Below are positions 11,430-23,311 of a DNA stretch of 64,000 nucleotides, piece by piece. This stretch comes from Oscheius sp. JU75 (Eukaryota; Nematoda; Chromadorea; Rhabditida; Rhabditidae). Every line of letters starts with the position of its first letter. Position 1 is the first letter of the stretch. The notes below the pieces were generated by a model. That model was not told the origin of the DNA and searched no databases. It saw only the letters and a list, made by a program, of their open reading frames with translations. The DNA is taken from the NCBI GenBank assembly GCA_037178855.1, contig JASJZC010000003.1:558001-622000 (forward strand). The letters are read 5' to 3'. Position numbers and translations under genes: made by a program.

Positions 11430-13480
11430 TGGCGGCAAAACATTAGCAAAGAGAGAATGAGACGTTCCCAGTTGGATTCCTTTTCTTGTTCTCTAGGCAG
11501 GGCTGTCTGATTGTCTCTCTGTCTCTCCGTTTCTCTATCTCACTGGCTCTTTGTATAGCTACCTTGTGTCCTACCTCCTTCACCCCAGGGTCGGGAACTA
11601 GTCAATTGCCGTCTCTCCTCTTTCCCTGTCTCTCCCGAAGAATCAATGTCTCTCCCTCGATCCTATCCTACAAATTTTCTTTCTTAAACCTTGAAAGTTA
11701 TGCCCTTAATTATCGAGCCGAATCAGTGTTTGTGCGGTTATTCCGGCTGGCCGACAGTTGACCTTTGAGGAACGGTCAGGGACGGGGGACCTCCTCCTCT
11801 GAGACCGCTCTCGAGATCCTCCTATTGTCTCAATTAGCCTGAATATTCATTTCAGTGACTATAGTCCATGTTCCCACCAATTCAAGCTATCAAACCTGGC
11901 GTCATTGCGCAACTGCACACCTCATTCGGTCACTATGATTGTCCCCTGATCGTGAACGACTGTTCCTGACGGTTTCATGTTCCGTACTGTCTATCATTTT
12001 GAGGCTCTGACTGTTCAGTTTGAACGAGAAACGGGAAGTGTCTCTCTAGAGAAGATGATGGGGAGAAAGATGTTTTCTCCCCCCAGGCAACAACTAGCCA
12101 GCCAGCCTGTGGACAAAAAAGAGAAGCGCTGATCCTCTTGATGACTCTTAATCCAAGGGAACACCTGTTCTCTTTGGGAAAGCTTTGGGATATTTTTGAC
12201 TGAAGTGTTTGGACTATACTCACTTTTATTTTTAGATTTCTCATCCTTATACTATCCCTTAGACCCCATTATATCGGGTCATACTCTGTTCAGGAGCTAC
12301 TCCCTTCAGATTTGGTTAGTTAATCAGGCTCCGGTCTCATTGACTGTCTCTTACTCACGCAATTGCACACCTCATTCGGTCACTATGATTGTCACCCTGA
12401 TGGTGAGCAGCTGTTCCTGACGATTTTACGTCCTACCTCTTTTTTTAGGTTCATGACCTCGGGTGACATCTTCAGATGTCTACCCATTATTGATGACCAC
12501 TTCTAAACTCTTTGAGAAAATAGGGCCAACAGTTTTCAAATATCTGAACAAGTCTTTTCTGGTAAGCTATACATTCGAGGCATGTCTACCGTCTCTAGGA
12601 TACTGAAAATCCAATGATAATTTCTCCTGTATCCCTGTGACAGGACTCCTTCTCTAGGGGCCAGTCTCGGTACCCTTACCCACAATCTGGTTTTCTTTTT
12701 CTTTTTTCTTGTTTCAAAAACTGATCACAAAGGTTGATTGTCTCCTGCCTAATTGGCAGTTTATTCCGGCACTGACAGCTGTCAGTTCCTTCGGGTTTTT
12801 AAACAAACTCGACCTCTTTTTCTCTCATTTCTAAAGTTACGGTGAGTATGCAATGTCTGTCTCTCAATTTCTATCTTCCTTTGTCTCTTTTGCTCTTGCA
12901 AGCAACAAAATCTATCCGCAATCCGAAGTCCCGACCCCTATTTCCTGGATTCCAGTCCTCAGATCCACATTCTTTCGCCCATAAATTGCAATGGTTGTTA
13001 TTGGCAGCTCCTGTAGATGGCGCGGCTTTGATAAGCGGCTCTCGGGATCCAACTGACCCTCTTTGATCCCATCTCCCAGCCGTTTCCCGTTCCCGTGTTC
13101 CTTCCCTCCAGGATTTTCTTTCCAGCCTATCTCGACCCACGATATCCCCACTTTTTGCCTAATTAATGGCCAGTCTGTTGAAATTTTTTGGCTTTGAAAA
13201 CTTGGAAAGCTTACTCTCTCTGTCTCTTTATTCCCTGTCTCAGTGTTTCTCTGTCTCTCTGTCACTGTGTCCATTTCTGATTTTCTCCCAGACCTCTTGA
13301 CCCATCCTCATTCCTTTTTCTAGTCTTTGCCACCGCGGCTGCTTTTGCCTCTCACAGGTGACAGTGACAGGATAATGATGGTCTCTGACTGCCGGTTTCC
13401 GAGGATGGTTTCCTGTGTGAAAGACATATTGTCCCCCTCATTCACTATCCGAAACAACTGCAACAATGACCATTTATTAT
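11430..13480. other. No gene recognised; contains a 75-bp direct repeat
   Basis: Pyrimidine-rich sequence with several short open frames on both strands but no consistent splice structure. It contains the direct repeat listed at 11906-11980 and 12356-12430 and TCTCTGTC-type runs near 11510 and 13205-13265. Confidence 0.5.
11906..12430 (+). repeat. Pair of ~75-bp direct repeats about 450 bp apart
   Basis: The stretch at 11906-11980 (containing CACACCTCATTCGGTCACTA) recurs at 12356-12430 with a few mismatches, including the following GATTGTC and CTGTTCCTGACG parts. The two units are in the same orientation, so this looks like a local duplication. Confidence 0.75.
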
Positions 13481-13485
13481 ACCCT

Positions 13486-13808
13486 TCAAATGTTGTTTTT
13501 CTCGAGCTCGGTGATGTAGCGAATGATGACGTCTTTGCACGTCTCCTCGAGAAGCTTCTCCGTCTCGTCGTGGATCTCGAACAGGTCGACGAATAGTTCC
13601 TTAATCTCTTCTTCCGGCGTTCTTCAGCCAATGGACTTGTCGTGCTTCAGAAGTTTCTCACTTTCCTTCATGACGTCTTCTGAAAATGCATCCTATAGCT
13701 ACTCCGTCCATGTCTCTGCCTCTGTCTTTCTGTCCACTGTCACTCACCTTCAAACTCCTTAGCCATTTCCTTCATGTGCTCCAGGGCTATGTGAGCCAAC
13801 TTGTTCAT
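13486..13808 (-). pseudogene. Short helical-protein gene with an in-frame TGA
   Basis: Minus-strand exon 1 (13808-13748) starts ATG and reads HIALEHMKEMAKEFE. After a 68-nt GT-AG intron whose body contains octamer repeat, exon 2 (13679-13486) continues in phase with EDVMKESEKLLKHDKSIG and then meets TGA at 13626-13624. The same frame continues without interruption through PEEEIKELFVDLFEI and DVIIRYITELEKNN to a stop at 13486. The protein character is continuous across the TGA: acidic amphipathic helices. Either a point nonsense mutation has killed the gene, or the TGA is read through or spliced around. An acceptor-like CAG sits directly before the ATG, so more upstream exons or trans-splicing are possible. 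The family was not recognised. Confidence 0.5.
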
Positions 13809-14243
13809 CTGGTAGTTTGGAGAGCAAGTATTCTTGTCTCGTTTGGGCAACTTTAGCTTGTCACGTCTTGTCAAAGCGAAGACTTTGTACCAAAATTCCT
13901 GTAAATCTGTGCACAGAACTCAATAATCTACTCCCTCTCTCTACTACTCCAGTTGAGGTCATTTTTTGTCAAGCGCTCAATTGGCAGCCTACCTTCCCCC
14001 TCCTTCGCAGGCCGCTTACTTCCAAGGTTAAGCAAACTATCTGTGTGTCCCCTTGTAATAAGGGTTCACAAGTCTAATCCGGCTGGTTGAGAGTGAGGGA
14101 CAGAGAGAGAGAGAGACCTGAAACACAATAGTGGTTGTATTTGGCAGCGACCTGACCCTTGCATACCCTCAGCAGGGGGGATGGGCCTCGAGGCAGCCGG
14201 CTGGTCAGATAGAGTAAGTAGCGCATGTCACACCCATTGAATT

Positions 14244-14335
14244 TTGTACTCTTACTCTCTCTCTCCCTCTGTCTCTCTGTCTCTCTGCCTCTCTGTCGCT
14301 TTGTCTCTCTGTCTATCTATCTTTCTCTCTTCTTC
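14244..14335. repeat. Octamer run (TCTCTGTC type) upstream of the DEX-1-like gene
   Basis: About 90 bases of degenerate TCTCTCTGTCTCTCTGCC units with interspersed CTATCT variants. It belongs to the same family as the runs in most introns of this window. A short GAGAGACAGAGAG run at 14100-14115 lies just before it. Confidence 0.85.
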
Positions 14336-14394
14336 CCACCCACTCTTACTCTCCTTCCCAGCTTTTTCGACCCATACCGTCAGTTGTCTTCCAG

Positions 14395-17300
14395 ATGTGG
14401 CACTGGCTACTGCTGGCAGTCCTGCCAGCAGGTCTACTCTCAATGAGGGTAGATCCTGAAAGAATAGCAGCCCGTCTCAGGATAGAAGGCGAGGACCCCA
14501 TCAACGCCAAAATCCGTGGCAGAAGACAGTCTCCACTGACCAAGGAGATCAACATTCAGGTACTGACAGATTGTCATAATTGCCGATAATTTACGGCTGG
14601 GACAAATCGGGGAGACTGATTGCACACGGGGGTTAGCCAGAGACAAGGTCGTGAAGCTCTGAGGTCTCAATGAGGACAATTATTGATTCAGGGAGATGAT
14701 TTTGTAGAGTAACAGTGGCAGTGACAATGACAGTAACAGTCAGCTGTCTTTTACTTCTAATCGATCCCTGTAACAGGATATGTCTACCAAATTGTCGCGT
14801 TAGCACCACGCCGAAACAATGGAGGTCGCCGAGGGCTCTTGACAAGTCTTTGCAAACATGGTGCGAACACGGGGTTGGATCCCATTCGACCCCGGATAGA
14901 CGACACGATGAACGGCTGAGATAAGCCGAATCGGAAACGATCCGACACGCTTATGGGATATAGGGACAATGAGAGAGACAGTACAGAGAGGCAAAAAGGC
15001 AGGCATAAAAACAGATAGATAGGGGCAGAGAGAGGAAGATAGATTGAGCGAGCAAGAGAAAAAAAGACAAGTGACAGAAATACAGAGAGACAGAGAGAGA
15101 CAGTAAGAAAAATTGACAAAGAGACAGAAAAACAGAGAGACGAAGAGAAAGAGAGACAGAAAGACAGTACATTCTTTCAGGTGACCGCCCCTCTCTTTAG
15201 TTCCCGTCTCTTCGAGTACGGTAGAGAAGCCGGTGACCAAGAGCTTCCAACTGCTCTGGATGTTGGGAAGAAGGTCGACCTCTCCCAGCCCATCAAATTC
15301 TTCGGACATTACTTCTCCACCGTCTACATTCTCTCAAACGGAGGAATCGCCTTCGACCAGAACTCCCGGTCCTACAAGCCAGGAATCATGGGATCCAGTG
15401 AGTCTACTTCCAAAAATGACTAAAGACTTCCTTCAGACACCAGGATGATCGCTCCCTATTGGAACCGAAATGACCTAAGGATAGGCGGACATATCTGGTA
15501 CAGGACGGTCAAGAGTAAGTCGACATCCTGGTCAATCCTATGTCTGTTTCAGAGGGGCGCGTACTTGAAAGAGGAGCCAGTGAGATCAACTACCAGTACG
15601 GTAATCGGGTCAAGGTACAGATGGCCCTGTTGGTTACCTGGGAACAGATGCAACCTTTGCTGCCGGAGAAGAGCACTCCTCTTCCAGAAAATGTGAGTGT
15701 ACAGGATAAGGATGCGGACGGACAGGATAAATTAATAGGATCACGTGACAGTATTAGACGATGGTTGAGAAGAGCAGACCGGTTGACCGTAATAGAACAA
15801 GACAGACTGACATGATAAAAAAAAATTAGGCAGGCTGATAGAAGTAGTTTGGACGCATAGGGAGGTAGACTAGTAGACAAGACTAAAAATGGGACGGATA
15901 ACAGAATACCATAGTGGACAAGTCGACAGAATGACAAGAAGATGTTCAAGCCAAGTGGATCGGTAGACTGGTTAGGTCGTGGTTGACAGGAAAAAGTAAT
16001 GTGGACAGGTCAAACAGACAAGAAGTGGGCAGGTGGACAGGGTAACTCAATAAACAGGGTGATAGGAAACGATAGTGGACAGGCTGACTGGCTAAGGACG
16101 TGGGCAGGTTCACAGCTTAAAAGAATGAACAGGTTGACAAGGTAAATCAATGAACAAGTTGACAGGACGACGGAAGAATACACAGGCCTATTTTTATCTA
16201 TATTCCAGAACACCAACACCTTCCAAGCAGCCATTTTCGTGACCGACAACGGCACCTACGCCAATTACATCTTTAGCAGTGTCGGTTGGACCCAGGGTGC
16301 CGAGTCCGGCTTCAACAAGGGTGATGAGAAAGAGTCCTACGGTCTTCCGACCTCAGGAACAGGAAACATCATGTTCCTGGAAGACCAAGGCAACACAGGA
16401 ATCCCTGGAGAGTGGATGTTTGAAATTGGGGGACCGAGAGTGGTCAGGTGTAAAGTCGGATGGAAGGGAGACACTTGTGACCAGCGTAAGACTATTGGAT
16501 ATCAAAAGTATGATAAGCTTTTAGAATGTGCAAAGGAGGAATGGGGAGCCGACTGTCAGGGCTGCTGCCACTGTGCCAATGGAGGAAAATGTGATGCCGT
16601 GACAGGAGAGTGTGTAGGAAATGGGGCAAAGTGTGCTGATTGCTGGACTGGACCCTTCTGTCAGACAAGTGAGTGACTTTCACTGTCCCTGTCACTCCCC
16701 TGTTTTCAGAGAAAGATAACTGTCGGAACAAATCTCCCGCCACCTGTGCAGCTAACGCCATCTCTTTCACCGACTACGACCGTTGTGGAGAAGGAATCCA
16801 GCGTTGCCAATGCCTATCCGGCTTCCAAGGTGACGGAACGAAGTCCTGTCAGGATATCGACGAATGTCGCCAATCTGGAGTCTGTCACAAGGAGGCTGTC
16901 TGCCGAAACACACCTGGAAGGTTCTTCTGTCAGTGCAGACCAGGATTCCAGGGAGATGGAGTGAAAGAGTGTTCTCCTGCCTTTTTGTATCCTAACGAGG
17001 GACATCATCCGTTGCCGAAGAGTAAGAACTCGAAGGTCACCTGGCAGCTGAAAAACCCGTTGAAGATTATGGGCAAGACTACGGATAAACTGACAGTAAG
17101 TACAGAGAGACAAAGAGACAGAGAGGCTGAGAGACGGAGAGACTGAGAGACTAAGAAACAAAGAGAGTTTCAGATCTCAACCAGCGGCCTCATAACTCTC
17201 GAAGACATCGTAGACGGGTCTGTCAAGCAATTGGATGAGATCCATGCGTCCGGAATCGCTCCCTTCTTCGCCCCTATCGACATCTCCCAAAAGGGAACTG

Positions 17301-19842
17301 TAACAGTTGCAGAAACTCAAGGTACTGTCTCTGTCACCGCCTTTCACCCTTTTCCAGATCCCGAAGCCATGATTCGAGCTGAGCGCTCAGTAGTCGAGAA
17401 CTTTGGCGGTACCTTCAGTCCCAGAAGTCTTGTAACTGTGACCTATACCAACGTTTCGGATGCCGGGTCGAGCAGAGGCAATACCTTCCAGACGGTCTTC
17501 ATCGGTGGTCTGAGAGACAAGGAACCGGTCACCTATGTTCAGCTACTGTACAAGGACATGCCCTGGTCGGACATGGCTGAGGTACTCTCGCCTTCTACTC
17601 ATACTCTCTCTTTTTTCAGGCCGGAATCATGACCAACAATCTGGAAACTTCCCTAATTTTGCCCGGTTCTGGTCAGAGTCTCTCTAATCTCCCTTCCCTG
17701 TCTAATATCAAGCAGCCTGGAGTTTGGATCTACAGAATCGACGGTCCTGCGATACCAGCTTGCCCCAAGGAACACCAACTACCGCCTTATTGTGACCAGA
17801 CCAGAGTCGACTTCAGTAAGTAGCTCACTGTCTCTGTTTCCCCGTCTCTGCGTCTCTTTGTCTATCTGTCTCTCTGTTTCTTTGTCTCTCTGTCTCTCTG
17901 TACTCTCACCTCAACTCTCTTCAGAGTCCAAAGAGGTCGAAGCCAATCTGAACAAGAAGTCTGAGAATCTGGCAATCAAGAGTCAGGGTCCAATCGAGGT
18001 TGGTGGACCAAGACAGATCATCCCGACCTTTGACAACGGAGTCAAGAGTCACAGTCAGGTAGTCGAGCGTGTCGTCTGGGTATAGTAATCAAGTTTAGCC
18101 GAAAGTCCAGACAACAGCTCGTCCCAGACCAAATTTCGGTCCCAGTACCTCCCACAAACCTTTGGTCTCCCTCGGCCCCGATGATTTCAATGTTGATCCG
18201 GATGTCTTCGAGGCTGTCACCTTCCCAGCCTTCCAGACTGTCCAGCCAGTGTTGGCTACCCAGTCGGTCAAGAAACTTCCGGACTTTACGGTTTCCCAGT
18301 CCTCCTCGACTGTGGCTACAGTCACCACTCCGGTTAAGAGCACGACCCGGGTTCCGGAAACCGAGCCAACTTTCCCGACTTTTGCTCTGGACAATGAGGA
18401 ATCTGTGGCTACAGTCAGACCCCTACTGGAGAGTCGCGTAGAGTCATCGGAATCAACAGAGATTCCTGTAGTTCTGGGTTCGGAGAGCGATGAAACAGAG
18501 GAGGGTAGCAAGTTGACTGGTTCGGTGGAAGAGGTCACTGCTCCGAGCCCGACTACTGAAGCTTCCAGGGCACCGATCTTCATTTTTTCCAGCTCGACCA
18601 AGGCAGTGAGTTAAAGGCTTGACGAGAGGAAGGGAGTAGAGGGCTTCCGAACTTAACACAAAGGGCAGAGGTCTGGAAAATGTGAGCAAGAGTATAGGTC
18701 AAGAGTAACCTAGACAGATAGATTTTTGAAAATGGTAAAGAGTCGAGTAAGTGGGAATCGAAGATAGACAGGTCTGAACTGAACAACAGGGTGAGAGTAA
18801 CAGTAGATTGTATGACTGTAGAACTAGAGAGTGATAAAAAGGAAAACTCAGAACAGAACTGACTGACTGTGAAAGGCACAGTAGAGAACAAGAGATGGGA
18901 TAGGTAGTTCGAAGATAGAGAGTCGAGAGTGTGTCACAGTGCAGTACAGGCATGCTCACTGAGCTCAACAGTTTTGTAGCCTATCTTTTCTATTCCAGAC
19001 CACCACCACGACCCGAAAAGCCTCTTCAGTTCCTGCCAAGCGCCCTCCGAACATTGTGACAGCCAGAGCCACGACAGAGGTCAACAACTACGAGGACCAC
19101 AATCCTGGCCTAGCTGTCATCGTTCCCAGTGTCATCGTGCTGATTTGGATCGCTCTCATTGCTCTGATCTTTCTTGTCGTCTGTTGCAAGAGACGCAGCA
19201 GTGCTTCGAGGGCCCACAACATTTATGGAGCTACCTATGGAGTGAGACCAGTGGGGTACCAGTTCAAACGAGGTTCAAAACATCTGGAAGGGTCTTATGA
19301 GGATCATTTGGAGAAGGCGGCCAGGCTCAGCACGGAGATGGGAGCATATAGTCAGGTAAGAGTTTTAGAGATGTTGGAGAGGCTAACCAACAGAGGATGT
19401 AACCCTAACCCTTTCCAGCCGAGTCGTTTGTCACTCTATGGTTCCTACTGGAACCTTAACAATTCATCATCGTCGCCTGGAAGCGGTCCTTCTACTCGTC
19501 AAAGTCCGCCCTTTAACCCAACGGTAACCAACCAGTTTAAACCTCTGTCTCTCTGATTCTTTGTCTCTCTGTCTTTCCATACTTACGTCTCTGTGTCTTT
19601 CTGTCTCTCTCTTAGTCTCTCTGTATATCTGTGCTTCTGTATCTCTGTCTCTGCCCCTTAGTCTCTCTGTTTCTCTACTCTGTCTCTCTGTTTTTCCATA
19701 CCGACGTCTTTCTGTCTCTCTCCCCCTTAGTCTGTGTCTCTCTGTTCCTCTATCTATCTCTCTATATTTCTTCTAATTCTGGTACTAATGATATAGCTAA
19801 TTTCTCGTTTTTCAGAGGTACACATACACCGGTCGCTACTGA
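14395..19842 (+). CDS. dex-1: DEX-1-like single-pass membrane protein with NIDO and EGF domains
   Basis: Fifteen exons: 14395-14559, 15181-15397, 15437-15514, 15553-15692, 16209-16485, 16525-16668, 16710-17095, 17174-17321, 17358-17581, 17620-17815, 17925-18058, 18099-18605, 18999-19355, 19419-19523 and 19816-19842. They sum to 1034 codons plus stop. Residues 1-16 are a signal peptide; KIRGRRQ near residue 45 could be a furin site. A NIDO domain spans about 60-290 (YILSNGGIAFDQN, FQAAIFVTDNGTYANYIF). Cys-rich and EGF-like modules span about 293-430, including a calcium-binding type (DIDECRQSGVC). A second NIDO-like part follows (about 470-650). Then come a Thr/Ser/Pro-rich stalk (700-890), a membrane helix (about 908-934) followed by CCKRR, and a cytoplasmic tail of about 100 residues. 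The layout matches C. elegans DEX-1, an apical matrix protein needed for dendrite anchoring. The ortholog call is inference. Confidence 0.78.
14975..15175. repeat. Octamer run (GAGACAGA type) in intron 1 of the DEX-1-like gene
   Basis: About 200 bases of degenerate AGAGAGACAGAAAGACAG units fill the 3' half of intron 1, right up to the ATTCTTTCAG acceptor. The orientation is opposite to the run at 14244-14335. Confidence 0.85.
15720..16200. repeat. Degenerate ~16-25 bp GGTTGACAGG / GGTGGACAGG repeat in intron 4
   Basis: The 516-nt intron is built mostly from loosely repeated GTGGACAGG, GTTGACAGG and GGTAAATCAATGAACA units. The unit differs from the octamer family but shares its ACAG core, so it may be a diverged relative. 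Confidence 0.6.
19553..19775. repeat. Octamer run (TCTCTGTC type) in the last intron of the DEX-1-like gene
   Basis: About 220 bases of TCTGTCTCTCTG-type units with TTTC and CTTAG interruptions. This intron precedes a 27-nt final coding exon. Confidence 0.85.
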
Positions 19843-20073
19843 TTCATTACATTCAACCTGTTTCGTTTCTCCGTTCTGAGCTTTCAACCCCCTCCTCCTC
19901 CTTTTCCACTCAATCTGCCTCCCTCGTGCTGCGCATTCCGTGACGATGCTCATTATGTGTGTTCCTCCATCCAGTTCCACTACATTATTACCACATGTTA
20001 CCGAGAAAAGACGGGAAATCTCATGTATTTTTATAATCGTGTTTGAGAAGATGCTAATAAAAGATATTGATCT

Positions 20074-20405
20074 TTACTGGGGAGTATTAGGAAGGAGTGG
20101 GAGCTTGAAGCTGGCGGGAAGGAACTTGGAGATTTGGTCAGACGGGGCTGAAAAGTTTTTGTGTTCAAAGATATAGAAACAGAGAGAAACAGCGAAGATG
20201 GGAACAAGGTGCGCCGTTTCTATTTGAATGGCCTAGTGGTTACCGCGTGTGACCAAGGAGAGAGACAGAGAAACAGAGACTCTGAGAACTCACGAGCAAG
20301 TCTCTGAATCTGCTGCATAAAATTGGTGTCCATGGATTCAATCGGCATGGTGAAACATCCTGAGAGCAGTAGAAAGAATAAGGGCAGAATGGTGAGAAGG
20401 TTCAT
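20074..20405 (-). CDS. Small secreted protein of 61 residues, unrecognised
   Basis: Exon 1 (20405-20294) begins MNLLTILPLFFLLLSGC, a clear signal peptide, followed by MPIESMDTNFMQQIQRLA. A GT-AG intron (20293-20148) follows, and exon 2 (20147-20074) gives PPSDQISKFLPASFKLP and ends at TAA. Phases agree and the total is 62 codons including stop. No Cys pairs occur in the mature part. No dibasic cleavage sites are obvious, so a neuropeptide role is not supported. The intron contains octamer repeat and a tRNA-like A box (TGGCCTAGTGG on the + strand near 20229). The gene runs antisense to the 3' flank of the DEX-1-like gene. Confidence 0.5.
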
Positions 20406-20722
20406 GACACGCCGGACGATTGTCTCTCTCGCGTGTTAGCCAGGTGACACAGTTACACTGAAATGACCGAAGATCACAGGGAAGTGACTATACTATACGG
20501 GTACGTTCCCCGGAACAAGAATTCTGTCTCTCTGTCTCTCTTTCTGTCATACTAGCTCTCTCCCAGGTGTTCATTAGATTTCAATTGTTTTGAACTTTGG
20601 CGCCTGATTGTCATGGTTCTGTCTTATTCTAAGCAATTAGGGTAACCACATGTTAGAACAAGTTGGCTTCCAGTACATCTATTCGATCCAGTTGACTCTC
20701 TGTCTCCCCGTCTCTCTATCCT

Positions 20723-23232
20723 ATGGGAGTCGTTGAAGTAGAGACCTATAGTACTGCGCTGAGGATTCTGGCCACGATCGTCTGTCTTCTCGGTTGTTCA
20801 ACCAATATTCTGATCATTATTCTGTCCAAGCTGACCCCTAAAAATGATACAAGGGCCTTTATGCTAATGATACAGATTACCTGTTTTGGAAATGTGGTCA
20901 ACTGTTCCAGCGGATGGATGGTTTTGACAGTGTGAGTCTGTCTCTCTATTTCTCTATCTCTTTATGTCTGTCTCTCTGTCACATTAACAATTTTCAGTGT
21001 AGAGTTCCTGGATACTTGCGTAGTTTTCGTTGTCTTCGGCCCAGCCGCCTACTTCGGACCCTATGTCTCTCATTTAATCGACTGCATAGTCTTGATGTCC
21101 AACACATTCCTCCCGCCCATGGTCGGTCTAATGATGTTATTCCGAGCTTGGATCCTATTCAATCACAAGCTGACCAGGAGATCGATTCTAGTTGCCAGTA
21201 TCTGCTCTCTAGTCTACTCAACCCCTCAATTTGTAAGTTCACCAAGATTCCCAAATCATTTTCACAGTATTTCGCAATCAGCGGTCATCTTGACATTTCC
21301 TCGGTTATTTCAAAGGTGGACAAAAATGTGAATGCATCGATTCAAGCACATACAGTCTATGCTGGGACAATGAGTCAACTTGGTGCCCTTTACTGGAACC
21401 TGTCAAATATTTTACCAGCAGGGGTCTTCTGTTTCTGCCTAGCCATGAGGGTGGTGATGTCTTGGAAACTTAAAAAGTTGTACGAGCATATCAGCCCCTC
21501 TTCGAGGAAAGTTCACTCAGCTTTTATGAATGTAAGTTACAGTTAGTTCAAAGACAGGTACCGCTTGTAACTCGCAGAAGCATCTTCTCTTAGGTTCACG
21601 TCCCATTGCAATCCAACTTTCCTCACTCATATCCTCGTTCTCAGGCTTAGCGATGTTCTGCAAACAAATTAGTCTCAAAACCCTCATTTTGAGCTAGTTT
21701 CGATTACTAGTCATAAATATAAGGACATCTTCAAATATTCAAGATTTCCTTCGGAATTGCTTGTGTTTTGCGTTCTTCCTTCACGTTTTTATCGTTTTTC
21801 CCTTATAGTTGAAAACGACTGGTTAATAACATTCTAGAAATGCCTTGTGCCAAACGACTTTCGGAGGTTGAACAAGGCCTAGTGACTGCTCTACGTGATG
21901 CCGGTCACAGTCTTGATCAAATTGCCAAACAATTGAAGAGATCTGTAAACTGTATCAAACAGTTTTTCAAGAACGGACGCCGCTGCGACAAATTCAGCTC
22001 AGGACGACCGCGTGTGCTGTCTCCGAGAGTCGAAAATCACATTCGTCGTTTGGTTTCCAATATCACGATGTCGGCAAATCAGATTCGCGCTGAGATTTCG
22101 ACATCTGCATCGAAGTCGACGATCCTTCGAGCCATCCACAGAGATGACAACATCGTTAGATAGCAAATGAAGGAAGCCCCGATGCAAAAACCGCAAAACA
22201 AGCAGGCCAGAGTTGTCTTCGCTCGCGCTAACATGCATCTCGATTGCGACAAGGTTAGTATTTTATGCATCCGCCGATTTATTTTTTGCTCTAGGTCATA
22301 TTTTCCGGCAAGACTACATTTTATTTGTGAAATTTCACCATAAGAAGAAGTTCAAGCTGAAAAAGGCTATCCTCAAAGCCTGGGATGAGATCACTCCTAC
22401 AGTGATCCAGAACTTGATCAGCAGTATGCCCAATCGTCTTATGGATGCCATTGCCAGCCCCGGAGATCCTACTCGCTATTAAGTATAGTTAACTACATTT
22501 TATTTATGAAATTTCACAATAAATTGTTGATTTTCTAAGACGTTCCTATATTTATGACGCGGGCGTTTTTCACTGACTGCGGTATTACATTGGCATTTTT
22601 GAACCATTCTTTCCAAAAAGATGGCCAAAAAGAAGGATTTCGGAGCACGAGAAATTCGATGAAAATACTCTCGAAGTCGCAATTGCGGTGTCCCTATATC
22701 TTTCACTGTATCTCTTCTCGGCCTATTCCTTATAGTCGGAGCGCCGCTCCAAGGCAGCTTTCGGGCTCATTGTGATCATTCGGTACTCTCAGACCGTGAC
22801 TCATTGTAGAAAGAGTCTAACTTCGAGAGTGGTCTAGGAAAAAAACTGCTTTTTGGAAAAAACCTGGTCTGTCTAATCGTCAGGTAATAGCTCATTTTGT
22901 TGCAGTATTCAGTAAACAGCTTTTAAGCAAACAGGATAAATCTTTGTCCATTAAATTAACTTCAGGTGCTAACTCTTGACTCAACTGTGGTCTTCTTCTA
23001 CTGTCTCGGAAGCAACATAGGCTTCTTCGACCAGCTCTCTTCCATCTCCAAGTTTGCTGCTATCATCATTAAAACCTTTCCCTACCCATTTTTTAGTGGC
23101 CCGACGATCTTTCAAGCTCTCGCTCTGTTGTATTTTGTTCCCTACCTAAGGATTTCCACTGTTCGACTGTTTAGGAAACAGTCAACTAACAGTACGAGAG
23201 TCTCTGTTGTCATTACTGCGCCAATCGAATGA
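20723..23232 (+). CDS. 7TM chemoreceptor-like GPCR, family A copy 3
   Basis: Exons are 20723-20931, 20998-21232, 21268-21531 and 22966-23232, totalling 324 codons plus stop. Landmarks match the two minus-strand relatives at 1.9-8.1 kb: ILIIILSKLTPKND after TM1, LMMLFRAWILFNHKL at the end of TM3, MSWKLKKLYEHIS and HSAFMN closing exon 3, and FQALALLYFVPYLR near the end. Exon 3 is 264 nt, identical in length to exon 3 of the copy at 5918-8063, and all intron phases agree. Intron 1 contains octamer repeat. Intron 3 (1434 nt) has been invaded by a Tc1-like element. The function is inferred as sensory receptor; the family was not named. Confidence 0.82.
21710..22558 (+). mobile_element. Tc1-like transposon, internally deleted, in a receptor intron
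   Basis: Terminal inverted repeats of about 25 bp are visible: GTCATAAATATAAGGACATC from 21710 and its imperfect complement ending at 22558. TA precedes the left end, but the right flank reads GC, so the target-site duplication is eroded. Inside, ATG 21840 opens a 107-residue frame typical of a Tc1 N-terminal helix-turn-helix pair (KRLSEVEQGLVTALRDAGH, CIKQFFKNGR, GRPRVLSPRVE). It meets a stop at 22161. A later frame (about 22320-22482) carries a Tc1-like C-terminus (AWDEITPTVIQNLISSMPNR). The DDE catalytic core between them is deleted, so the element could only move if a transposase were supplied elsewhere. It lies in the same orientation as the host gene. Confidence 0.85.
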
Positions 23233-23311
23233 TTTTTAAATTTTGCTGAAAAATAGTTTATGATACAGTTTTGTATACAGTTTTGTACAATAGTCTCCTT
23301 TGAACATTCTC

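Noticed and set aside
14900-15180. Apparent membrane-protein ORFs rich in SLSLCLSVSL
   Set aside because: Pure translations of the octamer repeat on the minus strand, not genes.
18095-18601. 168-residue minus-strand ORF
   Set aside because: Antisense to the Thr/Ser-rich stalk exon of the DEX-1-like gene, which is in phase with 14 other exons.
20226-20255. tRNA-like A box (TGGCCTAGTGGTTA) on the + strand
   Set aside because: No B box or T-arm follows within 100 bases; probably a relic of a tRNA-derived repeat in the intron of the small secreted gene.
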